Source: Argyresthia goedartella (taxonomy: Eukaryota > Arthropoda > Insecta > Lepidoptera > Argyresthiidae). Taken from it: a DNA stretch of 64,000 bases. Positions 11,285 to 21,245 of the stretch are shown here, in pieces. Made by a program: the position numbers and the translations under genes. The stretch's first letter is position 1; the number at the start of each line of letters is the position of its first letter. Location: positions 35,641,356 through 35,705,355 of the forward strand of contig OX463815.1 of NCBI GenBank assembly GCA_949825045.1, written 5' to 3'. Below the pieces are notes generated by a model, which was not told where the DNA came from, did no database searches, and was given only the letters and a program-made list of their open reading frames with translations.

Positions 11285-11804
11285 TGTTAAATTCCACGCC
11301 TAAACCGAAAGGTGGTGGAATCTTGGTAGGGTTATTTTTCAGTGAAATGTCACAAAGCAGTACTGACCTGGACGCCGTGGACCGGCATTCGAAAGCTCAA
11401 TTCGAGGCGGGAGTACGGGATGAGGAACACTAGGGTGGGGGGTGAGGGGAGTCGAATCTTACTCTCGTCGCAGCCCGCTGCTGTCGTGATGCTGCCAACT
11501 ACACGGGTCGCTATCCGAACGCGACGAATTGGTGACCGAACCACTTCAACCTTTCACAGCACGAAGCACTCACTCCGATGACGTGAAATCTACTTATTTC
11601 CCGACGATTGTTCCGTGATTATAACAATTAACATTCCGACTAGGCCCCGATACCTGTCGTAGACAATTTACCATGTGCAAAAAGTGACCTCTAGCTAGCC
11701 ATATTTTTTTCTATGCAAGTGACAGCTAGCTAGTGATGTCCCGATCACTCGCGGTCGATCCGCGCAATGAAAACCGGTGCGTTCCGAAGCATAAATATTA
11801 AACA
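11285..11804 (-). repeat. BEL/Pao 5' LTR
   Basis: 520 bp, about 98% identical to 5348-5866. It ends TTAAACA immediately before the duplicated CATAC at 11805-11809. Confidence 0.95.
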
Positions 11805-11809
11805 CATAC
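11805..11809. repeat. Target-site duplication, right copy (CATAC)
   Basis: Exact copy of 5343-5347 on the far side of the element. Confidence 0.9.
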
Positions 11810-11993
11810 TTCATGTTCATGTATTATATTTATCATGTAATTGTAATTGATTACTGTCAATCACAGTATTTGCACAGTATGCACAGGAGGCAAAAATTTG
11901 AATAAAGTCATTAGTTATTGAAAATTATGTCACTTGTATGACTGAAGACAGTGTAAATAGTAAACCTTTTAGTTTCATATAAAGTACTCATGG

Positions 11994-12170
11994 AGGAAAA
12001 ATTCTAGTGCGACATGGACAACGGTACCATTTCAACCGAGAAAATGTAGATGTTGTATGGCGGAGTCATCTATGGTCTTGTAGTGGCAGTATTGAGATAA
12101 ATTCAGGAAAAACAAGTGTTGTTCGAGAAGTAGGACATGATGTGTGTATCCCAGATTTCCAACCGATTTC
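11994..12170 (+). pseudogene. FLYWCH-type zinc-finger remnant
   Basis: The open stretch reads GKILVRHGQRYHFNRE, then VVWRSHLWSCSG, then a GKTSVVREVGHD segment. The spacing of Tyr/Phe, Trp, Cys and His fits a FLYWCH finger, the DNA-binding module often attached to MULE transposases in insects. One cysteine position appears to be serine. No start codon is in frame close by, and the frame does not continue into the transposase remnant 500 bp downstream. Most likely it is the N-terminal piece of the same dead MULE. Confidence 0.55.
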
Positions 12171-12639
12171 CGTACTTTGAAAAGAAAAGAAAACAAAGTC
12201 CAACTGAAGAGAAAAAAGTCCAGATGGTCTTTAGCCCAATGCCTTCGCTATATTAGATTGAGATGGCCTGTTTCAGGCAAGAAAAAGGGTTGGTTTTTAT
12301 ATAGTTCAACCTTAATTTGATTATAATGCGTTGTTTAATGGGTAGCTGGCAGTCACTTTTCATAAAAAAGTGCTTTTCTTTAAGTGAGAAAAAAAAGGGG
12401 TGGTTTATTTAAAAGTCAAAGATGCAAATAAAAATGACTGGCTAGAGTAGGTGATTGTGGCTACCATAAAGATAAGCCCCCCTTCCCCCCCTACCACCTA
12501 CACCCCTCAAATTATAAATAAAACAACATTTATGTAAATATAGCCCCAAATTTTTACAAAAAGAAACAATTTATATCTCTAAAAGTATATATTTTCTCCC
12601 TTAAAAAAAACTATATTCGGGGGATGAGGGGACCTTCGA
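12171..12639. other. Unassigned AT-rich stretch inside the MULE remnant
   Basis: No coding signal. It may be unrelated sequence inserted between the finger and the transposase remnant. Confidence 0.3.
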
Positions 12640-13175
12640 AGTTGGTGCTATAAATGCTGTGCAGGAAACTCTCCCTTTGGATCAGATAAGCGGATGATTT
12701 TTCACTACAGCAAGAACTTGTGGAAAAAAGCGAGGGAATCGGAAAGCGCCAGCAATCGTGAAGGTTGTACAAATGTCGCAAAATATGTAGCTTTAGCACA
12801 TTGACAGCTCCGTCATATACCAGAGGCATGGCTTACAATTGAACTGCTGCCCCAAGTCTTGCCCATTTTCATCAGTTCAATGATGGTATGAATTCGCAGT
12901 GGATCAATTTGAAGTATATTGAGATATTATCAAGTCATGGACAGAGGCATCACACCAACAACGTCGCCGAAGGCTATCACAGCGGTCTTAAAAAGAAATT
13001 GATTTGCGGCAAACATTTGCTTCATTTTATTCTTCAAGCCATGAAAGTCGAAGCGGACCAAGTAAATTTCTCTATAAGTCAACTTCACACGGAAAACAAC
13101 ATTTTAAGGCGTCGAGAAAAAAAATACCATATCATGGACTGCAAAATAACCAGAATTGTAAAAAGTTTTGAATAA
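12640..13175 (+). pseudogene. MULE (Mutator-like) transposase remnant, C-terminal part
   Basis: The frame shows FHYSKNLWKKARESE, matching the conserved CxFHxxxxLWRK region of FLYWCH/MULE transposases. About 200 bp further on it shows HHTNNVAEGYHSGLKKKL, matching the conserved TNNxxEGxHxxLK block near the C-terminus. In-frame stops interrupt it (for example TGA at 12802-12804 and another just before 12888). The catalytic DDE centre is not recognisable. It is a dead fragment of a cut-and-paste transposase. Confidence 0.75.
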
Positions 13176-13681
13176 TTAACTTGCCTAGTGTCTTTTAAGT
13201 ACTAAAGTTTCTTTAACTTACATGTTCCACTTATAAAATAAGTTTTAATTATTATGTTGATGTAATGTCTTGCCCATTTTCATCAGTTCAATGATGGTAT
13301 GAATTCGCAGTGGATCAATTCGAAGTATATTGAGATATTATCAAGTCATGGGCAGAGGCATCACACCAACAAAGTCGCCGAAGGCTATCACAACGGTCTT
13401 AAAAAGAAATTGGCTTTTTGACGGCAAACATTTGCTTCATTTTATTCTTCAAGCCATGAAAGTCGAAGCGGACCAAGTAAATTTCTCTATAAGTCAACTT
13501 CACACGGAAAACAACATTTTAAGGCGTCGAGAAAAAAAATACCATATCATGGACTGCAAAATAACCAGAATTGTAAAAAGTTTTGAATAATTAACTTGCC
13601 TAGTGTCTTTTAAGTACTAAAGTTTCTTTTACTTACATGTTCCACTTATAAAATAAGTTTTAATTATTATGTTGATGTAAT
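12856..13681 (+). repeat. 411-bp direct tandem duplication of the MULE C-terminus
   Basis: Copy 1 at 12856-13266 and copy 2 at 13267-13681 both begin GTCTTGCCCATTTTCATCAG and are about 98% identical. Copy 2 carries a net 4-bp insertion after AAGAAATTG that shifts the transposase frame. The downstream part of both copies stays open to the same stop. Confidence 0.92.
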
Positions 13682-14544
13682 GTTATGTTATGTTGTGGCC
13701 CATAAGTTTTTTTTAGTTATTTATAAAATTATTGTTAAAAAATAATTTAAAATATAAAAAAAGATTGTTTTTAATACATTACTATTTATTTTACATGAAA
13801 GTGGTCACGTTGGTACTTAATAAAAAATAGTGGTTTTATTACTTCAGGTACAGTCAGCAGCAAATAGCTCAAATAGATTACTGAATTGTCAAGGGAGAAT
13901 AAGTGTGTGTAAATGTTTTTGAGCTCTTCGTCTGATCTCTTGGTGACTGGAGGTTGAAATGACGAAAACGACATAAAATTTTCATTTTCATTAAAAGTAA
14001 CTTTAATAGCCTAACTGGTTTTAAACATTTATTATATTTTGAGGGTGATACACGTAAGAGAAAACCAAATTGCAATCTGTCAATTTACAGTAGGGCAGAA
14101 AGTTGCCATTTGAGCAATTTAAAAAGCATGTTAAACCGACTTTGTCGAAAAAGGGATATTCAATGTTCAAGATTACATAAACGACGGAACTGTATGGGGC
14201 TAATCTAGCTCAACACAGACCTTTCTGTGAATAATTTTGTAATTATATATTCCTGTTTAATAATTATAATAATTAATACTGTAATATTTGTATTAGTTAA
14301 GCAGTTTCCACGCCCTTCCACTCCCACAGTGGTCCAATGTAGAGAAGAGGCAAAAAATGGCGTTTGCTATAGTATATATGTATACACATATATAAAGTAT
14401 ATGTTAATCTACAGAAATAAATAAATTTGAATTTTATTTGATTTTGATTTTATAATTTAAAGCCAAAATAGTTTTTGTCTGCTATAGGGTAGGGATCCAG
14501 CCTTTTTATTTAACGAATTTTTCGTTGGGCATCTTGCTAATTAT
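13682..14544. other. Unassigned AT-rich stretch
   Basis: No supported gene. The open frames here are short and motif-free. Confidence 0.3.
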
Positions 14545-14564
14545 GCTTGCTTGCTTGCTTGCTT
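14545..14564 (+). repeat. (GCTT)5 microsatellite
   Basis: Five perfect GCTT units. Confidence 0.8.
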
Positions 14565-14879
14565 GGCTTGATAAAGTTTGGGTTCTAGGGGACATGTACA
14601 ATGAAAGTACGGAACCTTGAATTTTTACATACACTTTGGGCGGAGAGATCAGCTGATTTATACAGAAAAGTGAAAAATAAGTTTCTCTGATCAAATCGGT
14701 TTCATAATAAAAGTTGTTTAGAATTATGCCCCTAACAACCCCCTTAAATATGATTAGACATTTTTGATACAGCCTGTATACCTATTACGGACAGAATGAA
14801 GAAGTGTTTCGCCGGGTCGCTGTTGCGACATGCGCTAGAGCTAATTGGTGGATTGTCGAATGCAATGTCTACGCCTGCG

Positions 14880-15240
14880 CTAACGTCACGCCTCTGGCGT
14901 GCACATCCTGGGCGGGGCTGAGCTGAGGTTCCTCTTGAGCTGAATCGGTTGGAATGGCTAACTTGAAGACAGGCCTTCGCACAGGCCTTGGGCTGTGTCG
15001 AAGTCCACCACTCCATCTTTCCCAGGTATCGTCCGGGTGATTCTTCCCATCTTCCATTGTAGCGGAGGTAGGCCATCTTCTTTGATGAGAACCAGTTCAC
15101 CAACTTGAGGAGAAGAGGACTAGGGAGCCATTTGGAGTGGGTTTGGAGGGTATGGAGGTATGAGCTGGACCAACGAATCCAGAAGCGCTGAGGGAGAGCA
15201 TGCAAGCACTCCCTCAACGCTTCTGGACTGTTTGGTAGTT
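14880..15240 (-). pseudogene. BEL/Pao pol C-terminal fragment
   Basis: The minus strand shows RFWIRWSSSYLHTLQTHSKW, the conserved stretch just after the integrase core of BEL/Pao elements. It is followed, in a shifted frame, by a segment resembling the family's LVLIKEDxLPPLxWxxGRI tail. No LTR or upstream pol is present, so it is an isolated scrap from a different copy than 5348-11804, which lacks this region. At least one frameshift is present. Its upstream end falls in an inverted duplication (15179-15226). Confidence 0.75.
15179..15226. other. Imperfect inverted repeat at the BEL fragment end
   Basis: The 18-nt arms at 15179-15196 and 15209-15226 (CCAGAAGCGCTGAGGGAG against its complement) differ at one position. 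One arm lies on the conserved PQRFW codons. Confidence 0.85.
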
Positions 15241-15579
15241 TCAAAAACTCAAAACTCAAATCGTTTATTGCAAGTAGGCAAAATAATGCACTTTTACAAA
15301 TCAAACACTTACTTAAGGGTGTTTGATTTATAAAAGGGAAAAAATAACAAATAAATCAAATATGATCAACAAAACTAGTGACTAGATAAACCGCACGAAG
15401 TCGTGGGAAAAAGCTAGTGTATTGATATATTGATAACGAATAAAAATTCTAATGCGGTGCGACATTGTAATTTTTTATTGTTGTGATTCATATTTTGAGA
15501 TAATTACGGAAGACTTTTATATCGAGCAGAAAATAATCAAATTTTGTTCAACAAACATCGTCAAAAAATTACATACAGG

Positions 15580-15790
15580 CACATACATTGCTTCTGGCCC
15601 CACACTAGGATACCCTGTGTCGTGGGAACCAGAAACAGCTACGTCACTCACAAATAAACATCCAAGGATTGGTGTTTTACTTTTTTTGTATCCCCAGGCG
15701 GGGATCGAATCCCGGACCACTAGCATGGTAGGCAGAGATCACAACCCCAGCGCCACAGAGGTTTTGGGTGTTTATACGTTACTGAATGCA
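15580..15790 (-). mobile_element. tRNA-related SINE-like repeat
   Basis: On the minus strand, GTGGCGCTGGGGTTGTGA resembles a tRNA A-box region, and GGGATTCGATCCCCGCC about 45 bp later resembles a B box. The distal part shares a CCCCACACTAGGATACCC segment with 3270-3600. It is most likely a SINE or SINE fragment. No tRNA fold is claimed. Confidence 0.55.
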
Positions 15791-15810
15791 TGCTGACACT
15801 CGTGGTAAAT

Positions 15811-16023
15811 AAGCTAGTAAAGGAAACCAACATCATTAATAGGTACTTATTATTTTGATTAAGTTAAGATTTACAAAAGTAAAGCTAGTAAAGGAAACCA
15901 ACATCATTAATAGGTACTTATTATTTTGCTTAACTTAAGATTTACAAAAGTAAAGCTAGTAAAGGAAACCAACATCATTAATAGGTACTTATAATTTTGC
16001 TTAACTTAAGATTTACAAAAGTA
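15811..16023 (+). repeat. 71-bp tandem repeat, three copies
   Basis: Units start at 15811, 15882 and 15953 with AAGCTAGTAAAGGAAACC and end TTTACAAAAGTA. Only a few substitutions separate them. Confidence 0.93.
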
Positions 16024-17449
16024 TGTTTCAGCCTAATGCGACGTCTTAAATGGTAGATCATTCGCCCGTGCAGGATCACATTTTGCAAGACATTGTAGTT
16101 ATCCTCGGGTAACGCAGTACAAACATGACTTGTCCCAACAAAATTCCCTGCTCATCCTAATTTGTATTCCAGTAATCCACACGCGGAAGAACAATCACAG
16201 CCTTTCTGTAAGCCGAGTGTGGGCTTAAAGATAACAAGGAGTTAAAAGTTGACGGGCGGCGCATTAGACTAAAACAGCCCTTTGCTTTGCTACGCACAAT
16301 ATTGAATGTTAAGATTTGAACAAGTGCCAATGCCTTTGAAAATAAGACCAAGAAAGCAACCTCGCGGCTAAGGAGCCGCGGACCTTCCGCGGATAGCAAG
16401 ATGTGTCAGGCCGGTTATATACGAGTATTTGTTGAATTTACTAATGTAATTTATTCTGATGTCTCTTACTTTGTTCATATGTCTGTAATACGAATTGATA
16501 CGTCTATGTGCAATTTGGGCAGAGATTTGGAACTGTTTCCGTAATTCCGTAGTGCATGATTGAATAACTGTGCAAATTAACATTAATTATAAATAAATAT
16601 ATAAATGGTAGATGAAATGCAATATTTTATAAATACCAGTAACTTTTGATGCAAAGAAAAAACTTCTGAAAAAACAGATTTTTCGAAAAGACATGTATTG
16701 CGAAGAAATATGAGAGCGTTTAGAATTCTAGAAAATATTCTATGAAATACACATGATTTCACGGAAGAATAAAAAGAGCGAAAGGAGATGAAATGCTAAT
16801 TAATCACAAGCGTATTAAGTATTTATACTATTTTTCATGAACTGTAATAGGTAGGGTTAAACATTTCTCAGTATCTGGGGGCACGTTGGTGCCCCGGGTA
16901 AGACGAGCAAAGATAAACGCAAGGGCACTAATATCTTTTCTCGAAGCGCTCCATTTTTTTGAACCCTAATAACTTAGTTCTGGATTATACCAGATAAACA
17001 AAATTCTCAGGATATATGTTCTATAGTAAACTTATCAAACATATGAAGTTTTAATTGCATAGCTCTTATACTTGAGATTTTATTGATATCTTTCGCTTGG
17101 AAGTTTGGAAAATGTTGTAAGGTTCTTGCGTACATACATTATAATTTCGAAAATAAATTGACTAGCTACAGTTAGTATGTCAATTTATTTAAAACACTCT
17201 CTTAAGGAGCCTGCGCGTTTTAAATTATAAATTGCTCGAATAGTTATTTTCTGTAAAATAAAAACAGTTTGATAATCCGCTGCTTTCCCCCACAACAAGA
17301 AGTACCAGAAGTAGTAGAAGCGTATACAGTGTCCCATTACAGAACTACTTGGTGGTGCAAACTAGAAATATACATAATATAATTAAATCTGAAAATTAAA
17401 AATATCTATTGAATAACTGGATGAACGTGGGCATAAATCATATCAGTCG
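16024..17449. other. Unassigned AT-rich stretch
   Basis: No supported gene. A short hairpin, GGGGCACGTTGGTGCCCC, lies near 16880. Open frames are short and motif-free. Confidence 0.35.
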
Positions 17450-17519
17450 CGCGCGCTCGCTCATTGGAGTTGGTCGATATCCCGTGATTTATTGTTGTTA
17501 ATTGTTAACCTCAGGGGCG

Positions 17520-18807
17520 ATGGCCTCTTACGTGTTAAAATGCAAGACTTGCAACATTGTAATAAACGAGTTACTTGCGTTTGTGCAAAATAAAATGGAT
17601 GTTATGGTCGACGAAAGTTTAGTGCAGATTTGTGCAACGGCTTTTTCCGATGACGAAATAGAGAATGCCAAAAGCCTTCTGTTTGAGTCGGTCTCAAAGC
17701 AGAAAACTACTCGAAGACGTGATGGGAAGACAACGCAACCTGGACGACATAATCTGCCTCTTTAGAGAAACGGATCCCGAAGAAATGCCGATCTTCGTGG
17801 CAAGGGACCTTGCAAAACTACCCCCGGTCACTTTTGACCATGTAGACGTCACTAGACTTCTAAACGACATTGTCTTGATACAAAGGGAGCTTGGTGACAT
17901 GCAGCAAAAATACGCAGTGGCGGCGGAGACGGAGTATGTTACTATTCACCAATTTGAACAACTGAAATCTGAACTCAACGAGATGAAACGACAGTGCGTT
18001 GTTACTAATGTCAATACGAAAAGAGGCGCATTCTGCTTGGAAGACAGTTACCAAAACAATAGTGGCCCTATGGGATTCCTTGCCGTGTCTGAAACTCATG
18101 AGAATCATGCATCATCAATATCCTCATCATCATCTCCAGAGGGTAGGCCAACGGAAACATTACCTTCGCGTATGACTGAGGCGCGCGGTCCGCTGTCTCT
18201 GTCTTTCGCGAGCGTGGTGACTGAAAAGGCTGCGGTGTCCGTGAAACCGGCCGACTCGGCGGCGGCGGTGGAGGGGAATGGTGCACGCGTGGAGGCCGGC
18301 AAAAGTACCGCGGATTCGAACACTGTGGAACGAGTAGGCGCCGGTGAGGGCCTACGGCGCTCTCCGACATTAACCGTATCAGCTGTTAGAAATAATAATC
18401 TAGAATCTCAACCCGAGCAAGATGGCTGGATAACGGTGGAGAAACGAAAATCAAAATCTCGTTTTGTGGGGAAAAAGGGAAGAGCCCCTGTTGACCCTGA
18501 ATGCAAATTTAAAGCCGCGGCCCCTAAAATACCCCTTTTCATCTACAATGTCTCTCTGGAAGCCTTAGAAATTGATGTCGCTGAGTACATAAAGGAGAAA
18601 ACTCAGATTGTTGTGTCTCCTGTGCGAGTAGGTATGAAAGAGGAAAAGGAGTACAACTCTTATAAAATCTACATACCCAAGGACAAACTTCCAGTGTTCT
18701 ACAACGACAACCTATGGCCAGACGGGATCTTTTTCCGTAGGTATTTTATATTTAGCCGGACGGCTAGTAAAGACGCTGACAAACTTTCGGCTTCAAAGAG
18801 AAACTGA
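17520..18807 (+). pseudogene. LINE ORF1 (nucleic-acid-binding/chaperone-like), one frameshift
   Basis: The ATG at 17520 starts MASYVLKCKTCNIVINELL, with a CxxC pair. This frame stays open to 17765, but the conserved continuation (PIFVARDLAKLPPVTFDHVD, near 17790-17850) is in the frame that ends at 18807, so a one-base indel lies near 17700-17740. The middle is Ser/Ala/Glu-rich and low complexity. The C-terminal third, around YNVSLEALEIDVAEYIKEKT, has the look of an RRM-like fold seen in LINE ORF1 proteins. The expected role is binding the LINE RNA. Fold assignment is inference. Confidence 0.75.
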
Positions 18808-21245
18808 GCCGCAGAACTTGTAAGCTCGCAAGCTTCAATTGTAAGTCCGTGATGAGAGTCTCGGGCCATGTCAGAGAGCTATGCTTATCGATGTACGTAA
18901 TTGCGCTGCAGGGGACTTGGTTGCTGCCCCACGACATACCTTACCTGAGTGGCATCCATCCTGACTTCGCTGCGACTGGAGTGTCGGCCGTGGATACTTC
19001 GGCGGGAGTAGTGCGAGGAAGGCCTTACGGCGGCGTAGCTATTTTGTGGCGTAAAAGTGCGTTTGATAAAGTCACTATTATCAATTGTAAAAGTGTGAGA
19101 TTGGTGGCTATAAAGTGTGAAGTGGCTAGTCGGTCTGCTATATTTTTCTCCGTCTACATGCCTACGGACTCGAAAGAGAGCTTACCAGTCTTCACTGAAT
19201 GCCTAGCAGAGGTGAGTGCTATCGTCGACGACAGCACCGTGGATAATGTGTACGTACTCGGGGACTTTAACGCTCACCCAGGTGAGTTATTTTGTAATGA
19301 ACTACTCCAATTCTGTGCGGAACAAAAGTGGATTTGTGCGGACATTGAATCACTAGGTATTGACTCAGGCACATATACGTACATAAGTGACGCTCATGGC
19401 TGTTGTCGTTGGCTTGATCATTGTATAACTAGTTGTGTAGCATATCAATCCGTCACAAGATTTGAGGTGAATTATGATGTAACATGGTCTGATCACCTTC
19501 CCCTGCTGATTGATTGTGACTTCAAAATACTTGTGCCCAAAATAAATATATATAATCAGTTTGCATCTAAAGTTATATGGGGTACTAGAGATGAGGCACA
19601 AATAAATATGTACAGGGAGTCATGTCATAGCCGGTTACGTGACATTGACATTCCTTTCGAGCTCAGACACTGTAGTGAGAAAATATGTACCAATGTGGAA
19701 CACAAGGTAGTTATAGACAATTTGTATAACAGTATTGTCAACATATTGAGTGAGGCTGCTACCTGTAGTTATCAAGGCAAAAGTTGTGATAAGAAAAGGT
19801 ATGTTATAGGTTGGAATAAGTATGTGGCGGAGGCCCATAGGGAGGCTCGACTTAAATTTAAAACTTGGGTACTGTTTGGCAAACCCACAATTGGATTAAT
19901 CTATGATAAAATGAAACAATCAAAGAAATTATTTAAAAACAAGTTAAAATGGTGTCAAGATAACAATGAACGCATTAAAATGGATATAATTGCTACAAGT
20001 CATGAGGCTAAGGATTTTAAAAATTTTTGGAAGCAAACAAACAAGCTCAGTCCTAGGTCGAGCCTGCCTGTGGTTGTGGACGGTTTGACCAATAACGGGG
20101 ACATAGCAAATATGTTCAGAGAACATTTTGCTATGGTGCCTGAATCCGCGTCAGCCGCAGCCTCGGTAGTGTCCGGCGCACACCCCCGACGGTCGGTAGA
20201 GAGTGAATGCACTCGTTTTACCATTATAGAAGTAGAGAGGGCCATCCGTTCTATGAAGCGAGGAAAGTCGCCGGGACATGATGGTCTGAGCGTCGAGCAC
20301 TTGAGGTATGCTGGTGCACATCTGCCCAGAGTTCTGAAGATGTTTATTAATGCCAGTATTGGACACTCCTACCTGCCTGAAATGCTCATAAAAACTATTG
20401 TTGTACCTGTTATCAAAAATAAAACAGGTGATGCTAGTGATAAAGGTAATTATAGACCTATATCACTAGCCACGATCATCGCGAAGGTATTGGACAGTTT
20501 GCTTGATAAGCAACTTGATAAATATCTTAACTTGCACGATGCCCAGTTTGGTTTCAGAACTGGGCTGTCCACTGAAAGTGCCATCATGTGCCTCAAGCAA
20601 ACTGTCCGTTACTACACGGATAGAAAGACGCCTGTATATGCCTGCTTTTTGGACTTATCTAAGGCTTTTGACCTCATCAACTATACCATTCTGTGGGATA
20701 AGCTGGCGAAGGAGACTGACCTACCTGATGAGCTCATATGTATGATTAAGTACTGGTATGGAAATCAAAGTAACGCGGTCAGATGGGCCGGTTCTTTGAG
20801 TGATGAATACGGGCTGAGCTGTGGAGTGAGGCAGGGGGGCCTGACGTCTCCCAAGCTGTTCAATCTGTACATGAACAAACTGATCGAGGGGCTGTGCGAC
20901 ACCAAGGTCGGATGTTCAGTCCATGGCATCATGGTCAACAACATAAGCTATGCTGACGACATGGTGGTGCTTAGCCCCTCAATCAGAGCCCTCAGGCGGT
21001 TACTAGGGATCTGTGAGTCGTACGCCGGGTCGCATGGCCTTAGGTACAATGCAAAAAAAAGTTAAATGCTCATTTTCAAGGCGGGCACCAAATCACCATC
21101 GTTTGTACCACCAGTCCGGCTGTGTGGAATACCCGTGTCCAGAGTTTCGGAATTTAAGTACCTAGGGCATGTGGTCACGGAGACACTCACAGATGATCTG
21201 GACATGGAGAGAGAGCGCAGGGCGTTGTCAGTCCGCTGTAACATG
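18808..21245 (+). pseudogene. LINE ORF2: APE endonuclease and reverse transcriptase (5' part)
   Basis: The frame is open from before 18808. The conserved endonuclease start LASFNCKS is encoded at 18825-18848, upstream of the first ATG (18852). ORF2 is therefore probably reached by reinitiation or frameshift from ORF1, whose TGA is at 18805-18807. Endonuclease landmarks are LQGTW (the usual catalytic Glu is Gly, codon 18912-18914), GGVAILW, LGDFNAH and WSDHLPL. RT landmarks are KRGKSPGHDG, NYRPISL, FLDLSKAFD, GVRQGGLTSP and the catalytic YADD near 20950. A stop at 21063-21065 follows an A8 run; homology resumes in the next frame (21066), showing a one-base indel. The rest of ORF2 is beyond the solo LTR. 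Confidence 0.9.
21242..21245. repeat. Target duplication of the solo LTR, left (CATG)
   Basis: CATG is repeated at 23480-23483. A 4-bp duplication suits a Ty3/Gypsy insertion. Confidence 0.85.

Larger units (their letters stand above)
5348..11804 (-). mobile_element. BEL/Pao LTR retrotransposon, nearly complete but defective
   Basis: The 6,457-bp element reads on the minus strand. It has direct LTRs at 5348-5866 (3' LTR) and 11285-11804 (5' LTR), TG..CA termini and a perfect 5-bp target duplication. The LTRs differ by about nine substitutions and one indel, roughly 98% identity, so the insertion is fairly recent. Internal order in the sense direction is primer site, gag, two Cys/His knuckles, aspartic protease, RT, RNase H and the start of the integrase zinc-binding region. 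The integrase catalytic core is missing: the pol ORF ends about 144 bp from the 3' LTR. Gag carries an in-frame stop and several frame changes. It cannot be autonomous. Confidence 0.93.

Noticed and set aside
15811..16023. CRISPR-like array from the 71-bp repeats
   Set aside because: Units are contiguous with no unique spacers, and the context is eukaryotic.
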